Numbered from the stretch's first letter, positions 28,796 through 38,045 are shown. The stretch is DNA of 64,000 nucleotides from Phytobacter ursingii (GCA_901456055.1 CABDWT010000004.1:620001-684000), one strand, 5' to 3'. The notes: generated by a model not told the origin, from the sequence alone. Numbers and translations are program-made.

Positions 28796-29456
28796 GTTTA
28801 TTGACACAGCCGTCACCGGCGATCAATTCCTGCTGGCATTGCACGACACCCTGGTGATGATCGCCATTTCGTTGGGTTTCGGTTCACTGCTCGGCATCCC
28901 GCTGGGCATTGTGCTGGTCGTTTGCCGTCCTGGCGGCATTCTGCCCAACCGGTTTGTGCACCAGGTGCTGAACCCGATAATCAATGTTGTCCGCTCACTG
29001 CCGTTTATCATTTTGCTGATCACCATTCTGCCTTTTACCCGTCTGGTGGTGGGCACCACTATCGGTACGGCAGGGGCGATTGTGCCGCTGATTGTTTTTA
29101 TTGCGCCCTATATTTCCCGTCTGGTCGAAAGCTCGCTGCTGGAAGTGGATGAGGGGATCCTTGAGGCCGCCGATGCCATGGGGGCCACCGCCTTACAGAC
29201 CATCTGGCACTTTATGTTGCCGGAAGCGGCGTCATCTCTGATTTTGGCCCTTACTACCGCCACCATTGGCCTGCTGGGTGCCACCGCCATGGCCGGAACC
29301 GTGGGCGGCGGCGGGATCGGCGATTTAGCCATTACCTATGGTTACCAGCGCTTTGATGCTTTCGCCACGCTGGTCACCGCGCTGGTGCTGATTGTCATCG
29401 TTCAGCTTATCCAGACCCTCGGAACCCGCGTTGCTCGCCGTATTCGCCGCGAGTGA
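28788..29456 (+). CDS. MetI-type ABC transporter permease
   Basis: A 222-residue permease with five membrane segments. The EAA-type coupling loop EAADAMGATALQTIWHFMLPEAASSLI is near residues 122-148, and the C-terminus VGGGGIGDLAITYGYQRFD is typical of MetI. It forms the channel for the MetQ/MetN-like partners encoded just upstream. Its start lies inside the end of the metN-like gene, which points to tight coupling. A LuxS-like gene follows after 31 bp. Confidence 0.92.
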   Translation: MFEFIDTAVTGDQFLLALHDTLVMIAISLGFGSLLGIPLGIVLVVCRPGGILPNRFVHQVLNPIINVVRSLPFIILLITILPFTRLVVGTTIGTAGAIVPLIVFIAPYISRLVESSLLEVDEGILEAADAMGATALQTIWHFMLPEAASSLILALTTATIGLLGATAMAGTVGGGGIGDLAITYGYQRFDAFATLVTALVLIVIVQLIQTLGTRVARRIRRE

Positions 29457-29487
29457 GGCTGCTATTTCATCTATTCAGGAGAGCAAT

Positions 29488-29943
29488 ATGCCAGTTGTAG
29501 AGAGCTTTACCCTCGACCATACCAAAGTCAAAGCCCCGTATGTCCGCGTAGCCGGTTATGAGCGTCACCGGCTTGGCAGTGTAGTGCAGAAGTTTGATTT
29601 ACGTTTCCTGCAACCCAATGCGGATGCCATTCCCACCGCCGCGCTACACACTCTGGAACACCTGCTGGCGTTTGGTCTGCGTGAAGAACTGGAAGGCGTT
29701 ATCGATATTTCACCGATGGGTTGCCGTACCGGTTTCTATCTGATCCTGTGGGATGAGCACGATCCGAAACACATCGCAGCGGCGCTGACACGGGTCTTGC
29801 AGCGTGTGCTTACCGCAACAGATGTGCCTGCGGTCACGCCGCTTGCCTGCGGTAACTATCGCGATCACTCACAGTTCTCGGCCCAGGAATACGCGAAGCT
29901 GGTGCTGGATGCCGGTATCAGCGACGACCCGTTTCGGGAATAA
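29488..29943 (+). CDS. LuxS paralogue (S-ribosylhomocysteine lyase-like, intact active site)
   Basis: A 151-residue LuxS-fold protein, about 20 residues shorter than E. coli LuxS (171) and clearly diverged from it. All the residues I know to matter are present: S6 and H11 (SFTLDHT), R39 (FDLRF), metal ligands H54 and H58 with base E57 (HTLEH), catalytic C79 (SPMGCRTGFY) and the third metal ligand C121 (ACGNY). LuxS splits S-ribosylhomocysteine into homocysteine and DPD, the AI-2 precursor; this paralogue may do that or act on a related thioether. The ATG at 29488 has CAGGAGA upstream. It lies between metI-like and SDR genes in a five-gene run. Confidence 0.88.
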   Translation: MPVVESFTLDHTKVKAPYVRVAGYERHRLGSVVQKFDLRFLQPNADAIPTAALHTLEHLLAFGLREELEGVIDISPMGCRTGFYLILWDEHDPKHIAAALTRVLQRVLTATDVPAVTPLACGNYRDHSQFSAQEYAKLVLDAGISDDPFRE

Positions 29944-29946
29944 GCG

Positions 29947-30708
29947 ATGATTGCCCTCGATTTTCGCGGCCAGACTGCCGTCGTGACCGGCGGCCTGCAG
30001 GGGATTGGTAAAGCCATTGCAGAACTGCTGCATCGCGGCGGCGCAAATGTAGTGGTAGGCGATATCGCCGCCAGAGCGCGGGAGCAGACGCTGCGCCAGC
30101 TAGTGCTACGTACCGATGTTTCCTCTCGCGAACAGGCCCATCAGCTCATTGGCGCCGCGGTGGAGACTTTCGGCGGCGTGGACATCCTGGTCAACAGCTG
30201 CGGCGTCTCGGCGATGAGTACGGTAACGCAGATGAGCGATGCCGACTGGCAGCGCATTCTGGACGTTAACGTCAAAAGCATTGGTTACCTGGCGGAGGCG
30301 GCCATACCGCTAATGAAAGCCAAAAGCGGTGGCCGCATCATCAATATCGCCTCACAGGCGGGAAAAAATGGCTATCGGCTAATGGGGCAGTATGTGGCGT
30401 CGAAACATGCGGTCCTCGGCCTGACTAAAGTGATGGCCATTGAGCTCGCCCGTGACAATATCCTGGTGAACGCGGTGTGCCCCGGCATTGTCGAGACGGA
30501 GATGAAGTGGCGCGAACGTCGCGAAGGTGCGGAACTGCGCGGCATGACGCCGGAAGCCATCTACGCCGAAGACTGTTCCCAGGTTCTGCTGGGACGCACG
30601 GCGCAACCAGAAGATGTGGCTGGCGTGGTGGCGTTTCTTGCCAGCCCGCTGGCGGCCTATATGACCGGGCAGGCGATTAATGTGACCGGTGGGATGACGA
30701 TGCACTAA
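29947..30708 (+). CDS. Short-chain dehydrogenase/reductase (SDR)
   Basis: A 253-residue classical SDR. Cofactor motif TGGLQGIG (residues 14-21); D39 of GDIAAR suggests NAD(H) preference. The structural motif NSCG stands in place of NAAG; the catalytic Ser is in NIASQAG, with Tyr and Lys in YVASKHA. The C-terminal end MTGQAINVTGGMTMH is typical. It starts 3 bp after the LuxS-like gene, so the two are almost certainly cotranslated. A carbonyl-containing product or substrate of the LuxS-like reaction (for example a DPD-like sugar) is a tempting partner, but this is inference only. Confidence 0.88.
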   Translation: MIALDFRGQTAVVTGGLQGIGKAIAELLHRGGANVVVGDIAARAREQTLRQLVLRTDVSSREQAHQLIGAAVETFGGVDILVNSCGVSAMSTVTQMSDADWQRILDVNVKSIGYLAEAAIPLMKAKSGGRIINIASQAGKNGYRLMGQYVASKHAVLGLTKVMAIELARDNILVNAVCPGIVETEMKWRERREGAELRGMTPEAIYAEDCSQVLLGRTAQPEDVAGVVAFLASPLAAYMTGQAINVTGGMTMH

Positions 30709-30849
30709 AACCTGCCCATCAGGCTATTTTATTTGCCATTTTGGACCTGGGCAGTGCTCACAATCCTCACGTACTACGTGTACGCTCCGGTTGTTGCGCG
30801 CTGTCCGTGTCCAGACTGCCTGCAACAATAACGCCTGATGGGCAGGTTT
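30708..30849. repeat. 142-bp palindromic intergenic element with 17-bp perfect inverted ends
   Basis: AAACCTGCCCATCAGGC at 30708-30724 is repeated in exact inverse at 30833-30849. The interior has further short palindromes (for example cacgtactacgtg). It sits between the SDR stop codon (it even includes the last A) and the ribosome site of the molybdoenzyme gene. It would form a long hairpin in the transcript. It looks like a small non-coding mobile repeat (MITE-like) or an operon-internal processing signal; I cannot name the family. Confidence 0.75.
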
Positions 30850-30867
30850 CATTTCTGAGGTATCACA

Positions 30868-33192
30868 ATGAAACCTGATCAACTTGCGGTAATGCACTGG
30901 GGAACCTACCGGGTCACCACTGATAACGGCACGCTGGCCTCGGTCACCCCGGTGGCATGGGACCGTAATCCGTCGCGTATCGGGCAATCGCTGCCGGGTG
31001 CGGTGCAGGGAACATCACGCGTTCGTCGTCCGGCGGTGCGGGAAGGGTTTCTCAAAGGGGGGGCGACGTCACGGGAAGGGCGTGGACGTGAACCTTTTGT
31101 CGAAGTGAGCTGGGAGCAGGCGTTGGCGCTGGTGGCCGATGAACTCACCAGGGTGAAACGCGAACTGGGCAATGCGGCTATTTACGGCGGCTCTTATGGT
31201 TGGTCCAGCGCCGGGCGTTTTCATCATGCGCAAAGCCAACTGCACCGTTTTCTCAATTTCTTTGGTGGCTATACCGGCAGCACCAATACCTACAGTATCG
31301 CCGCCGGAGAGCGCATTTTGCCGCATATTCTCGGCGATCTCGACACCCTGCAACGCCAGCATACCCACTGGCCGGTACTGGCGGAGCATTGCGAGTTATT
31401 TGTCGCCATTGGCGGCTTGCCGCTGCGTAATGCGCAGGTGAACGGCGGCGGGGCCAACGATCATGCTCTGCAACACTGGTTGCAGACCTTGCGCCGTAAC
31501 GGCACCCGCTTTATCAATATCAGTCCGGTAAAAAACGATCTCTCTGCTGTACCGGATGCCGACTGGCTGACCGTTATCCCGGGGAGCGACACTGCGCTGC
31601 TGCTGGCGCTCTGCCAGGTGCTGATTGCCGACGGGTTATACGACCGGGCGTTTGTTGACAGCCACACGGTGGGGTTCGCACCCTACCGGGATTATCTCTT
31701 TGGCCGGGATGACGGCGTAGTGAAAAGCCCGGAATGGGCTGAGCCCAGAACCGGACTTGCCGCCGGGGCGATCCGTCATCTGGCCCATGAGATGGCAAGA
31801 CATCGCACGATGATTAACATAGCCTGGTCGGTTCAGCGTGCCCGTCAGGGAGAACAGACCTTCTGGGCGACGGTGGCGTTGACCGCGCTGCTGGGACAGA
31901 TTGGCACGCCTGGCGGTGGACTGGGTTTTGGCTACGCCTCGACCAACCTGGCGGGAGCCGACCGGCGCGTCTTTTCCGGCCCGCGTTTGCCCCAGGGGCG
32001 CAATCCGGTTGAGGGCAAAATCCCGGTCGCCCGTTTCGCCGACATGCTGCTGCACCCCGGCGAACCCTATGAATTTGACGGGCAGACCCACTTTTACCCG
32101 GACATTCGCTTTGTCTACTGGGCGGGTGGCAATGTCTTTCATCACCATCAGGATCTCAACAGGCTGGTGCGCGCCTGGCGGCGTCCGGAAACCATTGTGG
32201 TCCACGAGCAGTACTGGACGGCGCAGGCGAAATTCGCTGACATTGTGCTGCCCGCCACCACCTCACTTGAGCGCGAGGACATCGGGAGCGCCAGCAACGA
32301 CGGCTTTATGATCGCCATGCGCCAGCACATTGCGCCGTTTGCCGATGCCCGCGATGACTATGCTATTTTCAGCGGGCTGGCTGCCCGTCTCGGGTTTGGC
32401 GAGGCTTACACCGAAGGACGGGACGTCAGGGCCTGGCTACAGGTTATGTATGAGCAGTCGCGCCCGCGCGCCGAGGCCGACGGGATCGCACTCCCGGCGT
32501 TCGATGATTTCTGGCAACAGGGCGTGCTGGAATTTATGCGTCCTGAAGAGCCGCAAATCCTGCTTAAGGATTTTCGTGACGATCCGCTTAACGCCCCGCT
32601 TGCCACACCTTCCGGCAAGATAGAGCTTTTTTCGCAGACAATTGCCGATTTTGGCTACGAAGAGTGTCCGGGGCATCCGTACTGGCACGAGCCGGAAGCG
32701 CAATATCAGCAGACGGTTGCCCGGGAATGGCCGCTGCATTTGCTCTCCAGCCAGCCGCGTACCCGGCTGCACAGTCAGTACGACCACGGTAGCGTAAGCC
32801 GGGAGACCAAAATTTCCGGGCGAGAGCCGCTGTGGATGCATCCGCGCGATGCTGCCGCGCGCGGCATCGACGATGGCGATGTAGTGAAAGTGTTCAATAC
32901 GCGAGGCGCATTACTGGCCGGGGTGAAATTGAGTGAGGCTATACGGCCCGGCGTGGTGCAGATGTCCACCGGCGCCTGGTATGACCCGGAAAATACCGCC
33001 GACGCCCAGCCGCTGGATAAACACGGTAATCCCAATGTGTTAACCGAGGATCGCGGCAGTTCGCGTCTGGGACAGGGATGTAGCGCGCAGAGTTGCCGGG
33101 TGGAGATTGCGAAATTTGAGGAGAGTTTGCCAGCGGTAACGGCCTGGGAACCGCCTGTTTTTGTCACGTTGGCGCAACAAAAACAGGCGTGA
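30868..33192 (+). CDS. BisC/TorZ-type molybdopterin oxidoreductase (S/N-oxide reductase), cytoplasmic
   Basis: A 774-residue member of the DMSO reductase family. YGGSYGWSSAGRFHHAQ near 107-122 contains the serine expected to bind molybdenum in the BisC/TorA/DorA branch. INIAWSVQRARQGEQ, GTPGGGLGFGY and the C-terminal cofactor domain with SSQPRTRLHSQYDHG and MSTGAWYDPE also fit that branch. There is no Tat signal and no N-terminal Fe-S cysteine motif, so it resembles cytoplasmic BisC. BisC reduces biotin sulfoxide and free methionine-S-sulfoxide. Being in a MetQNI-type cluster, a methionine-like sulfoxide is the likely substrate (inference). TGAGG precedes the ATG. Confidence 0.9.
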   Translation: MKPDQLAVMHWGTYRVTTDNGTLASVTPVAWDRNPSRIGQSLPGAVQGTSRVRRPAVREGFLKGGATSREGRGREPFVEVSWEQALALVADELTRVKRELGNAAIYGGSYGWSSAGRFHHAQSQLHRFLNFFGGYTGSTNTYSIAAGERILPHILGDLDTLQRQHTHWPVLAEHCELFVAIGGLPLRNAQVNGGGANDHALQHWLQTLRRNGTRFINISPVKNDLSAVPDADWLTVIPGSDTALLLALCQVLIADGLYDRAFVDSHTVGFAPYRDYLFGRDDGVVKSPEWAEPRTGLAAGAIRHLAHEMARHRTMINIAWSVQRARQGEQTFWATVALTALLGQIGTPGGGLGFGYASTNLAGADRRVFSGPRLPQGRNPVEGKIPVARFADMLLHPGEPYEFDGQTHFYPDIRFVYWAGGNVFHHHQDLNRLVRAWRRPETIVVHEQYWTAQAKFADIVLPATTSLEREDIGSASNDGFMIAMRQHIAPFADARDDYAIFSGLAARLGFGEAYTEGRDVRAWLQVMYEQSRPRAEADGIALPAFDDFWQQGVLEFMRPEEPQILLKDFRDDPLNAPLATPSGKIELFSQTIADFGYEECPGHPYWHEPEAQYQQTVAREWPLHLLSSQPRTRLHSQYDHGSVSRETKISGREPLWMHPRDAAARGIDDGDVVKVFNTRGALLAGVKLSEAIRPGVVQMSTGAWYDPENTADAQPLDKHGNPNVLTEDRGSSRLGQGCSAQSCRVEIAKFEESLPAVTAWEPPVFVTLAQQKQA

Positions 33193-33196
33193 GGCG

Positions 33197-34390
33197 TTAT
33201 TGCACGGCGGCGAAGGCTGAGGCTACGCGTGCGATATTGCTGTGGTTAAGGCCCGCCACGCAGACACGGCCGCTGGCAATCAGGTAGACCCCAAAGGCTT
33301 CACGCAGTTTATCCACCTGTTCTGCGCTGAACCCGGTGTAGCTGAACATCCCGCGCTGGGTCAGCAAGTAGGTAAAGTCGTGCGCTGGCAGAGCGTCTTT
33401 TAGCACATCCACAAGGGCCTGGCGCATTTCGCTGATGCGAGTGCGCATAGCGTCCACTTCGGCACGCCACAGGGCGTTAAGCTCCGGGTCATTGAGCACC
33501 ATGGAGACCACCTGCGCGCCAAAGTTGGGCGGGCTGGAGTAGTTGCGACGCACGGTGGCTTTTAACTGGCCCAGCACGCGTCCGGCGGCATCGGCATCTT
33601 CACACACCACGGACAGCCCGCCCACGCGCTCTCCGTACAGCGAGAAAATCTTGGAGAACGAGTTGCTGACCAGCGCAGGCAGGCCGGTGCTGGCGATAGC
33701 GCGAATGGCGTAGGCGTCATCTTCCAGGCCCGCGCCAAAGCCCTGATAGGCGATGTCGAGGAACGGGATCAGATCGCGGGAAATCAGCACTTCAATCACT
33801 TCATCCCACTGCGCATTCGTCAGATCCGCACCCGTCGGGTTATGACAGCACGGGTGCAGCAGCACGATACTGCGCGGCGGTAGCTGTTTTAAGGTGCTGA
33901 GCATGCCGCTGAAATCGACACCACGCGTGGCGTTATCGAAGTACGGGTAAGTGTGTACGTTAAATCCGGCACCGGCAAAAATAGCGATGTGGTTTTCCCA
34001 GGTCGGATCGCTGACCCATACGTCGGAGTCCGGGAAGTAGCGTTTCAGGAAATCGGCGCCCACTTTCAGCGCACCGGAGCCGCCCAGCGTCTGGATAGTG
34101 GCAATACGTCCGGCGTTCAGCGCCGGATGGTTGTTGCCAAACAGCAGAGTCTGAATGGCGCTGCGATAAGGCGCAAAACCTTCCATCGGCAGATAGAGGC
34201 TGGCTTTTTGTGGCTGACTCTGCAGGCGGGTCTCAGCTTCCTGAACGGCCTTAAGGCAAGGAATGATGGCCTGCTCGTCATAATACAGCCCGATGCTGAG
34301 ATTCACTTTGTCAGCGCGTTTGTCCTGATGGAAAGTCTCCATCAACGACAGGATAGGGTCGCCCGCGTAGGCGTCAACATTCTGGAACAC
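33197..34390 (-). CDS. TyrB paralogue, aromatic/broad-specificity aminotransferase
   Basis: A 397-residue class I aminotransferase very close to E. coli TyrB ([57 protein letters not shown]). K247 in [17 protein letters not shown] is the PLP lysine. I place the start at the GTG at 34390: AGGAG is 8 bases upstream and the length then equals TyrB exactly. The GTG at 34396 is only 2 bases from AGGAG. TyrB normally sits elsewhere in enterobacteria, so this is probably a second copy. TyrB-type enzymes also aminate 2-keto-4-methylthiobutyrate to methionine. It converges on the molybdoenzyme gene with a 4-bp gap. Confidence 0.88.
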   Translation of the reverse strand: MFQNVDAYAGDPILSLMETFHQDKRADKVNLSIGLYYDEQAIIPCLKAVQEAETRLQSQPQKASLYLPMEGFAPYRSAIQTLLFGNNHPALNAGRIATIQTLGGSGALKVGADFLKRYFPDSDVWVSDPTWENHIAIFAGAGFNVHTYPYFDNATRGVDFSGMLSTLKQLPPRSIVLLHPCCHNPTGADLTNAQWDEVIEVLISRDLIPFLDIAYQGFGAGLEDDAYAIRAIASTGLPALVSNSFSKIFSLYGERVGGLSVVCEDADAAGRVLGQLKATVRRNYSSPPNFGAQVVSMVLNDPELNALWRAEVDAMRTRISEMRQALVDVLKDALPAHDFTYLLTQRGMFSYTGFSAEQVDKLREAFGVYLIASGRVCVAGLNHSNIARVASAFAAVQ

Positions 34391-34428
34391 AGTCACTACT
34401 CCTGAAATTACAGTCAGAGGTCAATCCA

Positions 34429-35043
34429 TTACACCGCATAGCGTCCCGGGCGGTGGTTCATGGCAATAATGGAATTCAGAATCACGGCACCCACAATAGA
34501 GGCCGCGAGCATCGGCAGGCTCACGAAGAACAGCGATGCGGTCACGATGCAGGCATCAACCACCATCTGGAATTTACCGGCGCGGATGCCGCTTTTATCC
34601 TGCAGATAGAGCGCCAGAATATTTACGCCGCCGAGGCTCGCTTTATGGCGGAACAGCACCACAAAACCGATGCCGACCATGATGTTGCCAAAGAGTGTGG
34701 CGTAGTAGGGATTAAGCTGATCGAAATGGATAAAGCGCCCGTGCAGATCGGAGAACAGCGACACCAGCGCCACGGCGCAGAACGTTTTCAGCGTAAACTG
34801 CATGCCCATCCGGCGAACAGAGAGCCAGTAAAACGGCAGGTTGATCAAAAAGAACGCCACGCCAAACGGCAAATGGGTCGCGTAATGGATCAGAAAAGCG
34901 ATACCCGCCGTACCGCCAGTGAGCGCGCCCGCCTGGCGAAACATAATCACGCCAAAAGAGATCATCAGCGTACCGAACAGCAGCGCCAGCGCATCTTCCA
35001 GCCAGGTATGAGCAAGTTTATTGGGAGTCAGGACGTTATCCAT
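34429..35043 (-). CDS. YitT-family membrane protein
   Basis: About 204 residues with five to six membrane segments; the start at MDNVLTPNKLAH is preferred. The YitT/DUF161 signature FRQAGALTGGTAGIAFLIHY lies near residue 35, and KASLGGVNILALYLQDKSGIRAGK near 135. A longer frame to a GTG at 35097 would add a hydrophobic leader that family members do not usually have. Family members are suspected transporters, but no substrate is established. It lies just upstream of, and on the same strand as, the TyrB-like gene (38 bp), so the two probably form one transcript. Confidence 0.75.
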   Translation of the reverse strand: MDNVLTPNKLAHTWLEDALALLFGTLMISFGVIMFRQAGALTGGTAGIAFLIHYATHLPFGVAFFLINLPFYWLSVRRMGMQFTLKTFCAVALVSLFSDLHGRFIHFDQLNPYYATLFGNIMVGIGFVVLFRHKASLGGVNILALYLQDKSGIRAGKFQMVVDACIVTASLFFVSLPMLAASIVGAVILNSIIAMNHRPGRYAV

Positions 35044-35294
35044 AAGAAAGTACGATTCAACAATTGCCAGAGATAAGAAATATCCTGCAAAAACCACACC
35101 AGATCCGCTTTACGGCATAACTGAATGGGGGAAAAACAGGCGGCCATATCCCTAACATATTGATATGGCGAAAAGAGAGGGGTGCGTGTTTTGTGCGTTT
35201 ATATGCCTGTATGCGGGTGATGTGTGTGATTTTGTATCACTCTATACATTGATCAACCGGGTGGTTGCACCAAAATAAGGCGCATTGCCCTGTA

Positions 35295-35774
35295 TCAGGG
35301 CAGCAAACCGCTGTCAGGCATCAACTGGCCATTTTCTTTCAGGCGATTAAGGACAACGGAGGTTTTCAAATGCGCAACCCCTTTGTTTTGCGCCAGAATA
35401 TGGCTGATTAAATGACTCAGACCGGGTAAATCCGGCACGGCAACCCGGAGCAGGTAATCGGCGTCACCGGTGGTTTTCCAGGCATCGAGAATCGCGTCCA
35501 CTTCGCTTATCATCTGGTGGAAGCTTTCCACATACTCTTGCGTGTGGTTTAAAAGACGCACTTCAATCAGCCCCAGCATTTCACGTCCGGCGGCGTCCGG
35601 CGCGAGCCGCGCATGGTAACCGAGAATCAATTGTGCCTGCTCCAGCGCGATACGACGCCGTGAACACTGGGAAGCAGAAAGGCCAATGAGATCGCTCAGT
35701 TCCTGGTTGGTCAAACGGCCGTTGGCCTGCAGCAGGGTGAGGATTTTCAGATCAAAGTCGTCGATGTTATACAT
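35295..35774 (-). CDS. Lrp/AsnC-family transcriptional regulator
   Basis: A 159-residue Lrp/AsnC regulator. The N-terminal HTH is about 4-60 (DFDLKILTLLQANGRLTNQELSDLIGLSASQCSRRR), followed by an AsnC ligand domain with VRLLNHTQEYVESF and DADYLLRVAVPDL. Such proteins sense amino acids. It is divergent from the permease gene and upstream of the YitT/TyrB-like pair, making it the likely local regulator of both. The ATG at 35774 is chosen over a TTG nine bases earlier. Confidence 0.88.
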   Translation of the reverse strand: MYNIDDFDLKILTLLQANGRLTNQELSDLIGLSASQCSRRRIALEQAQLILGYHARLAPDAAGREMLGLIEVRLLNHTQEYVESFHQMISEVDAILDAWKTTGDADYLLRVAVPDLPGLSHLISHILAQNKGVAHLKTSVVLNRLKENGQLMPDSGLLP

Positions 35775-36109
35775 GTGCGCCAATACCGGAACGAAAGAGT
35801 GACTACCAGACTAACAGCTTTTTTGATGGCGGGAAGCCTGACGGCGCTGCGCTTTTTTCCATTGCACTAAAACGGTTCGTTTTCATGCATGCGAAAGTTA
35901 CTTTTCTCATAAGTCGTGCGTGATTGGCGTCGTTAATGCGCGAAACTGCTGAACATTCAACCGGTGCTCACAAAATGTGAATCTGCGTGAAAATTTATAT
36001 TGTTCGCTTATTCAGTGAGTTAGCCCACGATTGTTGTTCTCTCCCCGCTGGCTGGCCTGAAAGTTGCTCAGGCCGGTGGTGACTTTTACAGACAGGGGAG
36101 CGGTCAGAG
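35775..36109. promoter_or_regulatory. Divergent region between the Lrp-type regulator and the permease
   Basis: 335 bp without a gene. It should hold both divergent promoters and the local regulator's sites. AGGGGAGCGG and AGAG upstream of the permease ATG supply the ribosome site. I see no unambiguous palindrome to name as an operator. Confidence 0.4.
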
Positions 36110-37489
36110 ATGGCAGCACAACACGATAACGAATTAAAACGCGGGTTAAAAAACCGCCACATCCAGTTGATTGCGCTTGGTGGGGCCGTGGGCACCGGGC
36201 TGTTTTTGGGCATTGCACAGACGATTCGCATGGCCGGGCCGTCCGTACTATTGGGGTATGCGATTGCCGGGCTGATTGCCTTTTTCATCATGCGACAGCT
36301 CGGCGAAATGGTGGTAGAGGAGCCGGTGGCGGGATCTTTCAGCCATTTTGCCCATCGCTACTGGGGACCTTTTGCCGGGTTTATGTCCGGCTGGAATTAC
36401 TGGGTGCTGTATGTGCTGGTGAGCATGGCAGAGCTGACGGCGGTCGGGATTTATATTCAGTACTGGTGGCCTGACGTGCCAACGTGGGTGTCGGCGGGCA
36501 TTTTCTTTGTGGCGATCAACGCTATCAACCTGACGAACGTCAAAGTGTACGGTGAGATGGAGTTCTGGTTCTCCATTATCAAAGTCGCCGCCATCATCAG
36601 TATGATTGTTTTTGGCGGTTATCTGCTGTTTAGCGGCAACGGTGGTCCGGACGCGTCGGTGGCGAATCTATGGCAGGATGGCGGATTCTTCCCGAACGGC
36701 ATCAGTGGTCTGGTCATGGCAATGGCGGTGATCATGTTCTCCTTTGGCGGTCTGGAGCTGGTGGGGATCACCGCGGCAGAAGCCGACGATCCGCAAAAAA
36801 GCATTCCCAAAGCCACGAATCAGGTCATCTACCGTATTCTGCTGTTTTATGTGGGGTCGCTGGCTGTTTTGCTGTCGCTCTATCCATGGAAAAACGTGGT
36901 GGAAGGTGGCAGCCCGTTCGTCCTGATCTTCCATGCGCTGGACAGCAATATCGTCGCCAACGCCCTCAACCTCGTCGTGCTATCCGCCGCGCTGTCGGTT
37001 TATAACAGCTGTGTTTACTGCAATAGCCGCATGCTGTTTGGCCTGGCGCAGCAGGGTAACGCCCCGCGTTCGCTGCTCAAGGTGAACCGCAGGGGGATTC
37101 CGCTGACCGCGCTGGGCGTTTCCGCTGTGGCTACGGCGCTGTGTGTGCTGATTAACTATGTGATGCCGGGTAAGGCCTTTGAATTGCTGATGGCATTAGT
37201 GGTTGCCGCATTGGTGATCAACTGGGCGATGATCTGTATCACCCACCTGAAATTCCGTCTCGCCATGCAGAAAGCCGGGAAAACCACCGCCTTTCAAAGC
37301 CTGGGTTACCCGCTGACTAACGTTATTTGTCTGCTGTTTCTGGCGGCGATTCTGGTGGTGATGTTTATGACGCCGGGGATCCGCATCTCCGTATGTCTGA
37401 TCCCGGCATGGCTGCTGGTACTTGGCGCAGGCTATATGTTCAAGAAAAAACGCGCCGCCGTTCTGATAGCGGAAGTAAATCAGGGCTAA
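36110..37489 (+). CDS. Amino acid permease, PheP/AroP type (APC superfamily, AAT family)
   Basis: A 459-residue permease with 12 membrane segments. It is very similar to PheP and AroP: LKNRHIQLIALGGAVGTGLFLGIAQTIRMAGPSVLLGYA, FIMRQLGEMVVEEPVAGSF, GLELVGITAAEADDPQKSIPKA and YNSCVYCNSRMLFGLAQQGNAP. These carry aromatic and other neutral amino acids by H+ symport. The usual pheP and aroP loci are elsewhere in enterobacteria, so this is a paralogue. With a TyrB paralogue 2 kb away, an aromatic or methionine-like amino acid is likely. It is divergent from the Lrp-type regulator. Confidence 0.88.
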   Translation: MAAQHDNELKRGLKNRHIQLIALGGAVGTGLFLGIAQTIRMAGPSVLLGYAIAGLIAFFIMRQLGEMVVEEPVAGSFSHFAHRYWGPFAGFMSGWNYWVLYVLVSMAELTAVGIYIQYWWPDVPTWVSAGIFFVAINAINLTNVKVYGEMEFWFSIIKVAAIISMIVFGGYLLFSGNGGPDASVANLWQDGGFFPNGISGLVMAMAVIMFSFGGLELVGITAAEADDPQKSIPKATNQVIYRILLFYVGSLAVLLSLYPWKNVVEGGSPFVLIFHALDSNIVANALNLVVLSAALSVYNSCVYCNSRMLFGLAQQGNAPRSLLKVNRRGIPLTALGVSAVATALCVLINYVMPGKAFELLMALVVAALVINWAMICITHLKFRLAMQKAGKTTAFQSLGYPLTNVICLLFLAAILVVMFMTPGIRISVCLIPAWLLVLGAGYMFKKKRAAVLIAEVNQG

Positions 37490-38045
37490 ACCATCGCGCC
37501 GGAGCAATGCTCCGGCGATGAGACGAAATAGGGTGAGAAGCGCCACCAGCCGTATTTGGAATAACCCTCCATCCACCCTATGCCCGTGCGTTTGAACATA
37601 CCTGTCTGATTGCCTCTCCCGAGCAGGATAAAAACCGCAACAGAAAGGCAGTATCTTTCTCTTTCATTTGCCTCGACCTGATGTGTGCATTAGCTGTGTA
37701 TAAATACAGTCACTCAGCTCTCACACGAGACGGAACGCAATTCACATGATAATGCTGGCTGGATGGTTGATCGCAGATGAGCCGTCTGCATTGTTTTAAA
37801 ATGATCGCACGATGATCAGAGGAAATTCCGGATACTCGCCGGTCATAGATATCTATTTAATTAATATTTCTCGTCATGTATAGAGTATTAAACCAAAAAA
37901 GATAAAAATACTGGCGGAATATAAATAAAGTCAGGGGCGAAGCGGCTCCGTTTACGGCCTGTTTTTATTGCTGTATAACGGAATTGCTTAGCATGAAAAC
38001 TATCGCACCATAATAAGAACGAACGGCAAAACAAAGGTTAAGGTA
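37490..38045. other. Gene-free region between the permease and the second aminotransferase
   Basis: 556 bp with no supported gene. A strong stem CGCCGGAGC aat GCTCCGGCG (37498-37518) follows the permease stop; it lacks a T-run but probably marks the transcript end. The remainder becomes AT-rich toward 37840-37930 and should contain the promoter of the next gene. GGTTAAGG lies just before the next ATG. Confidence 0.5.
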
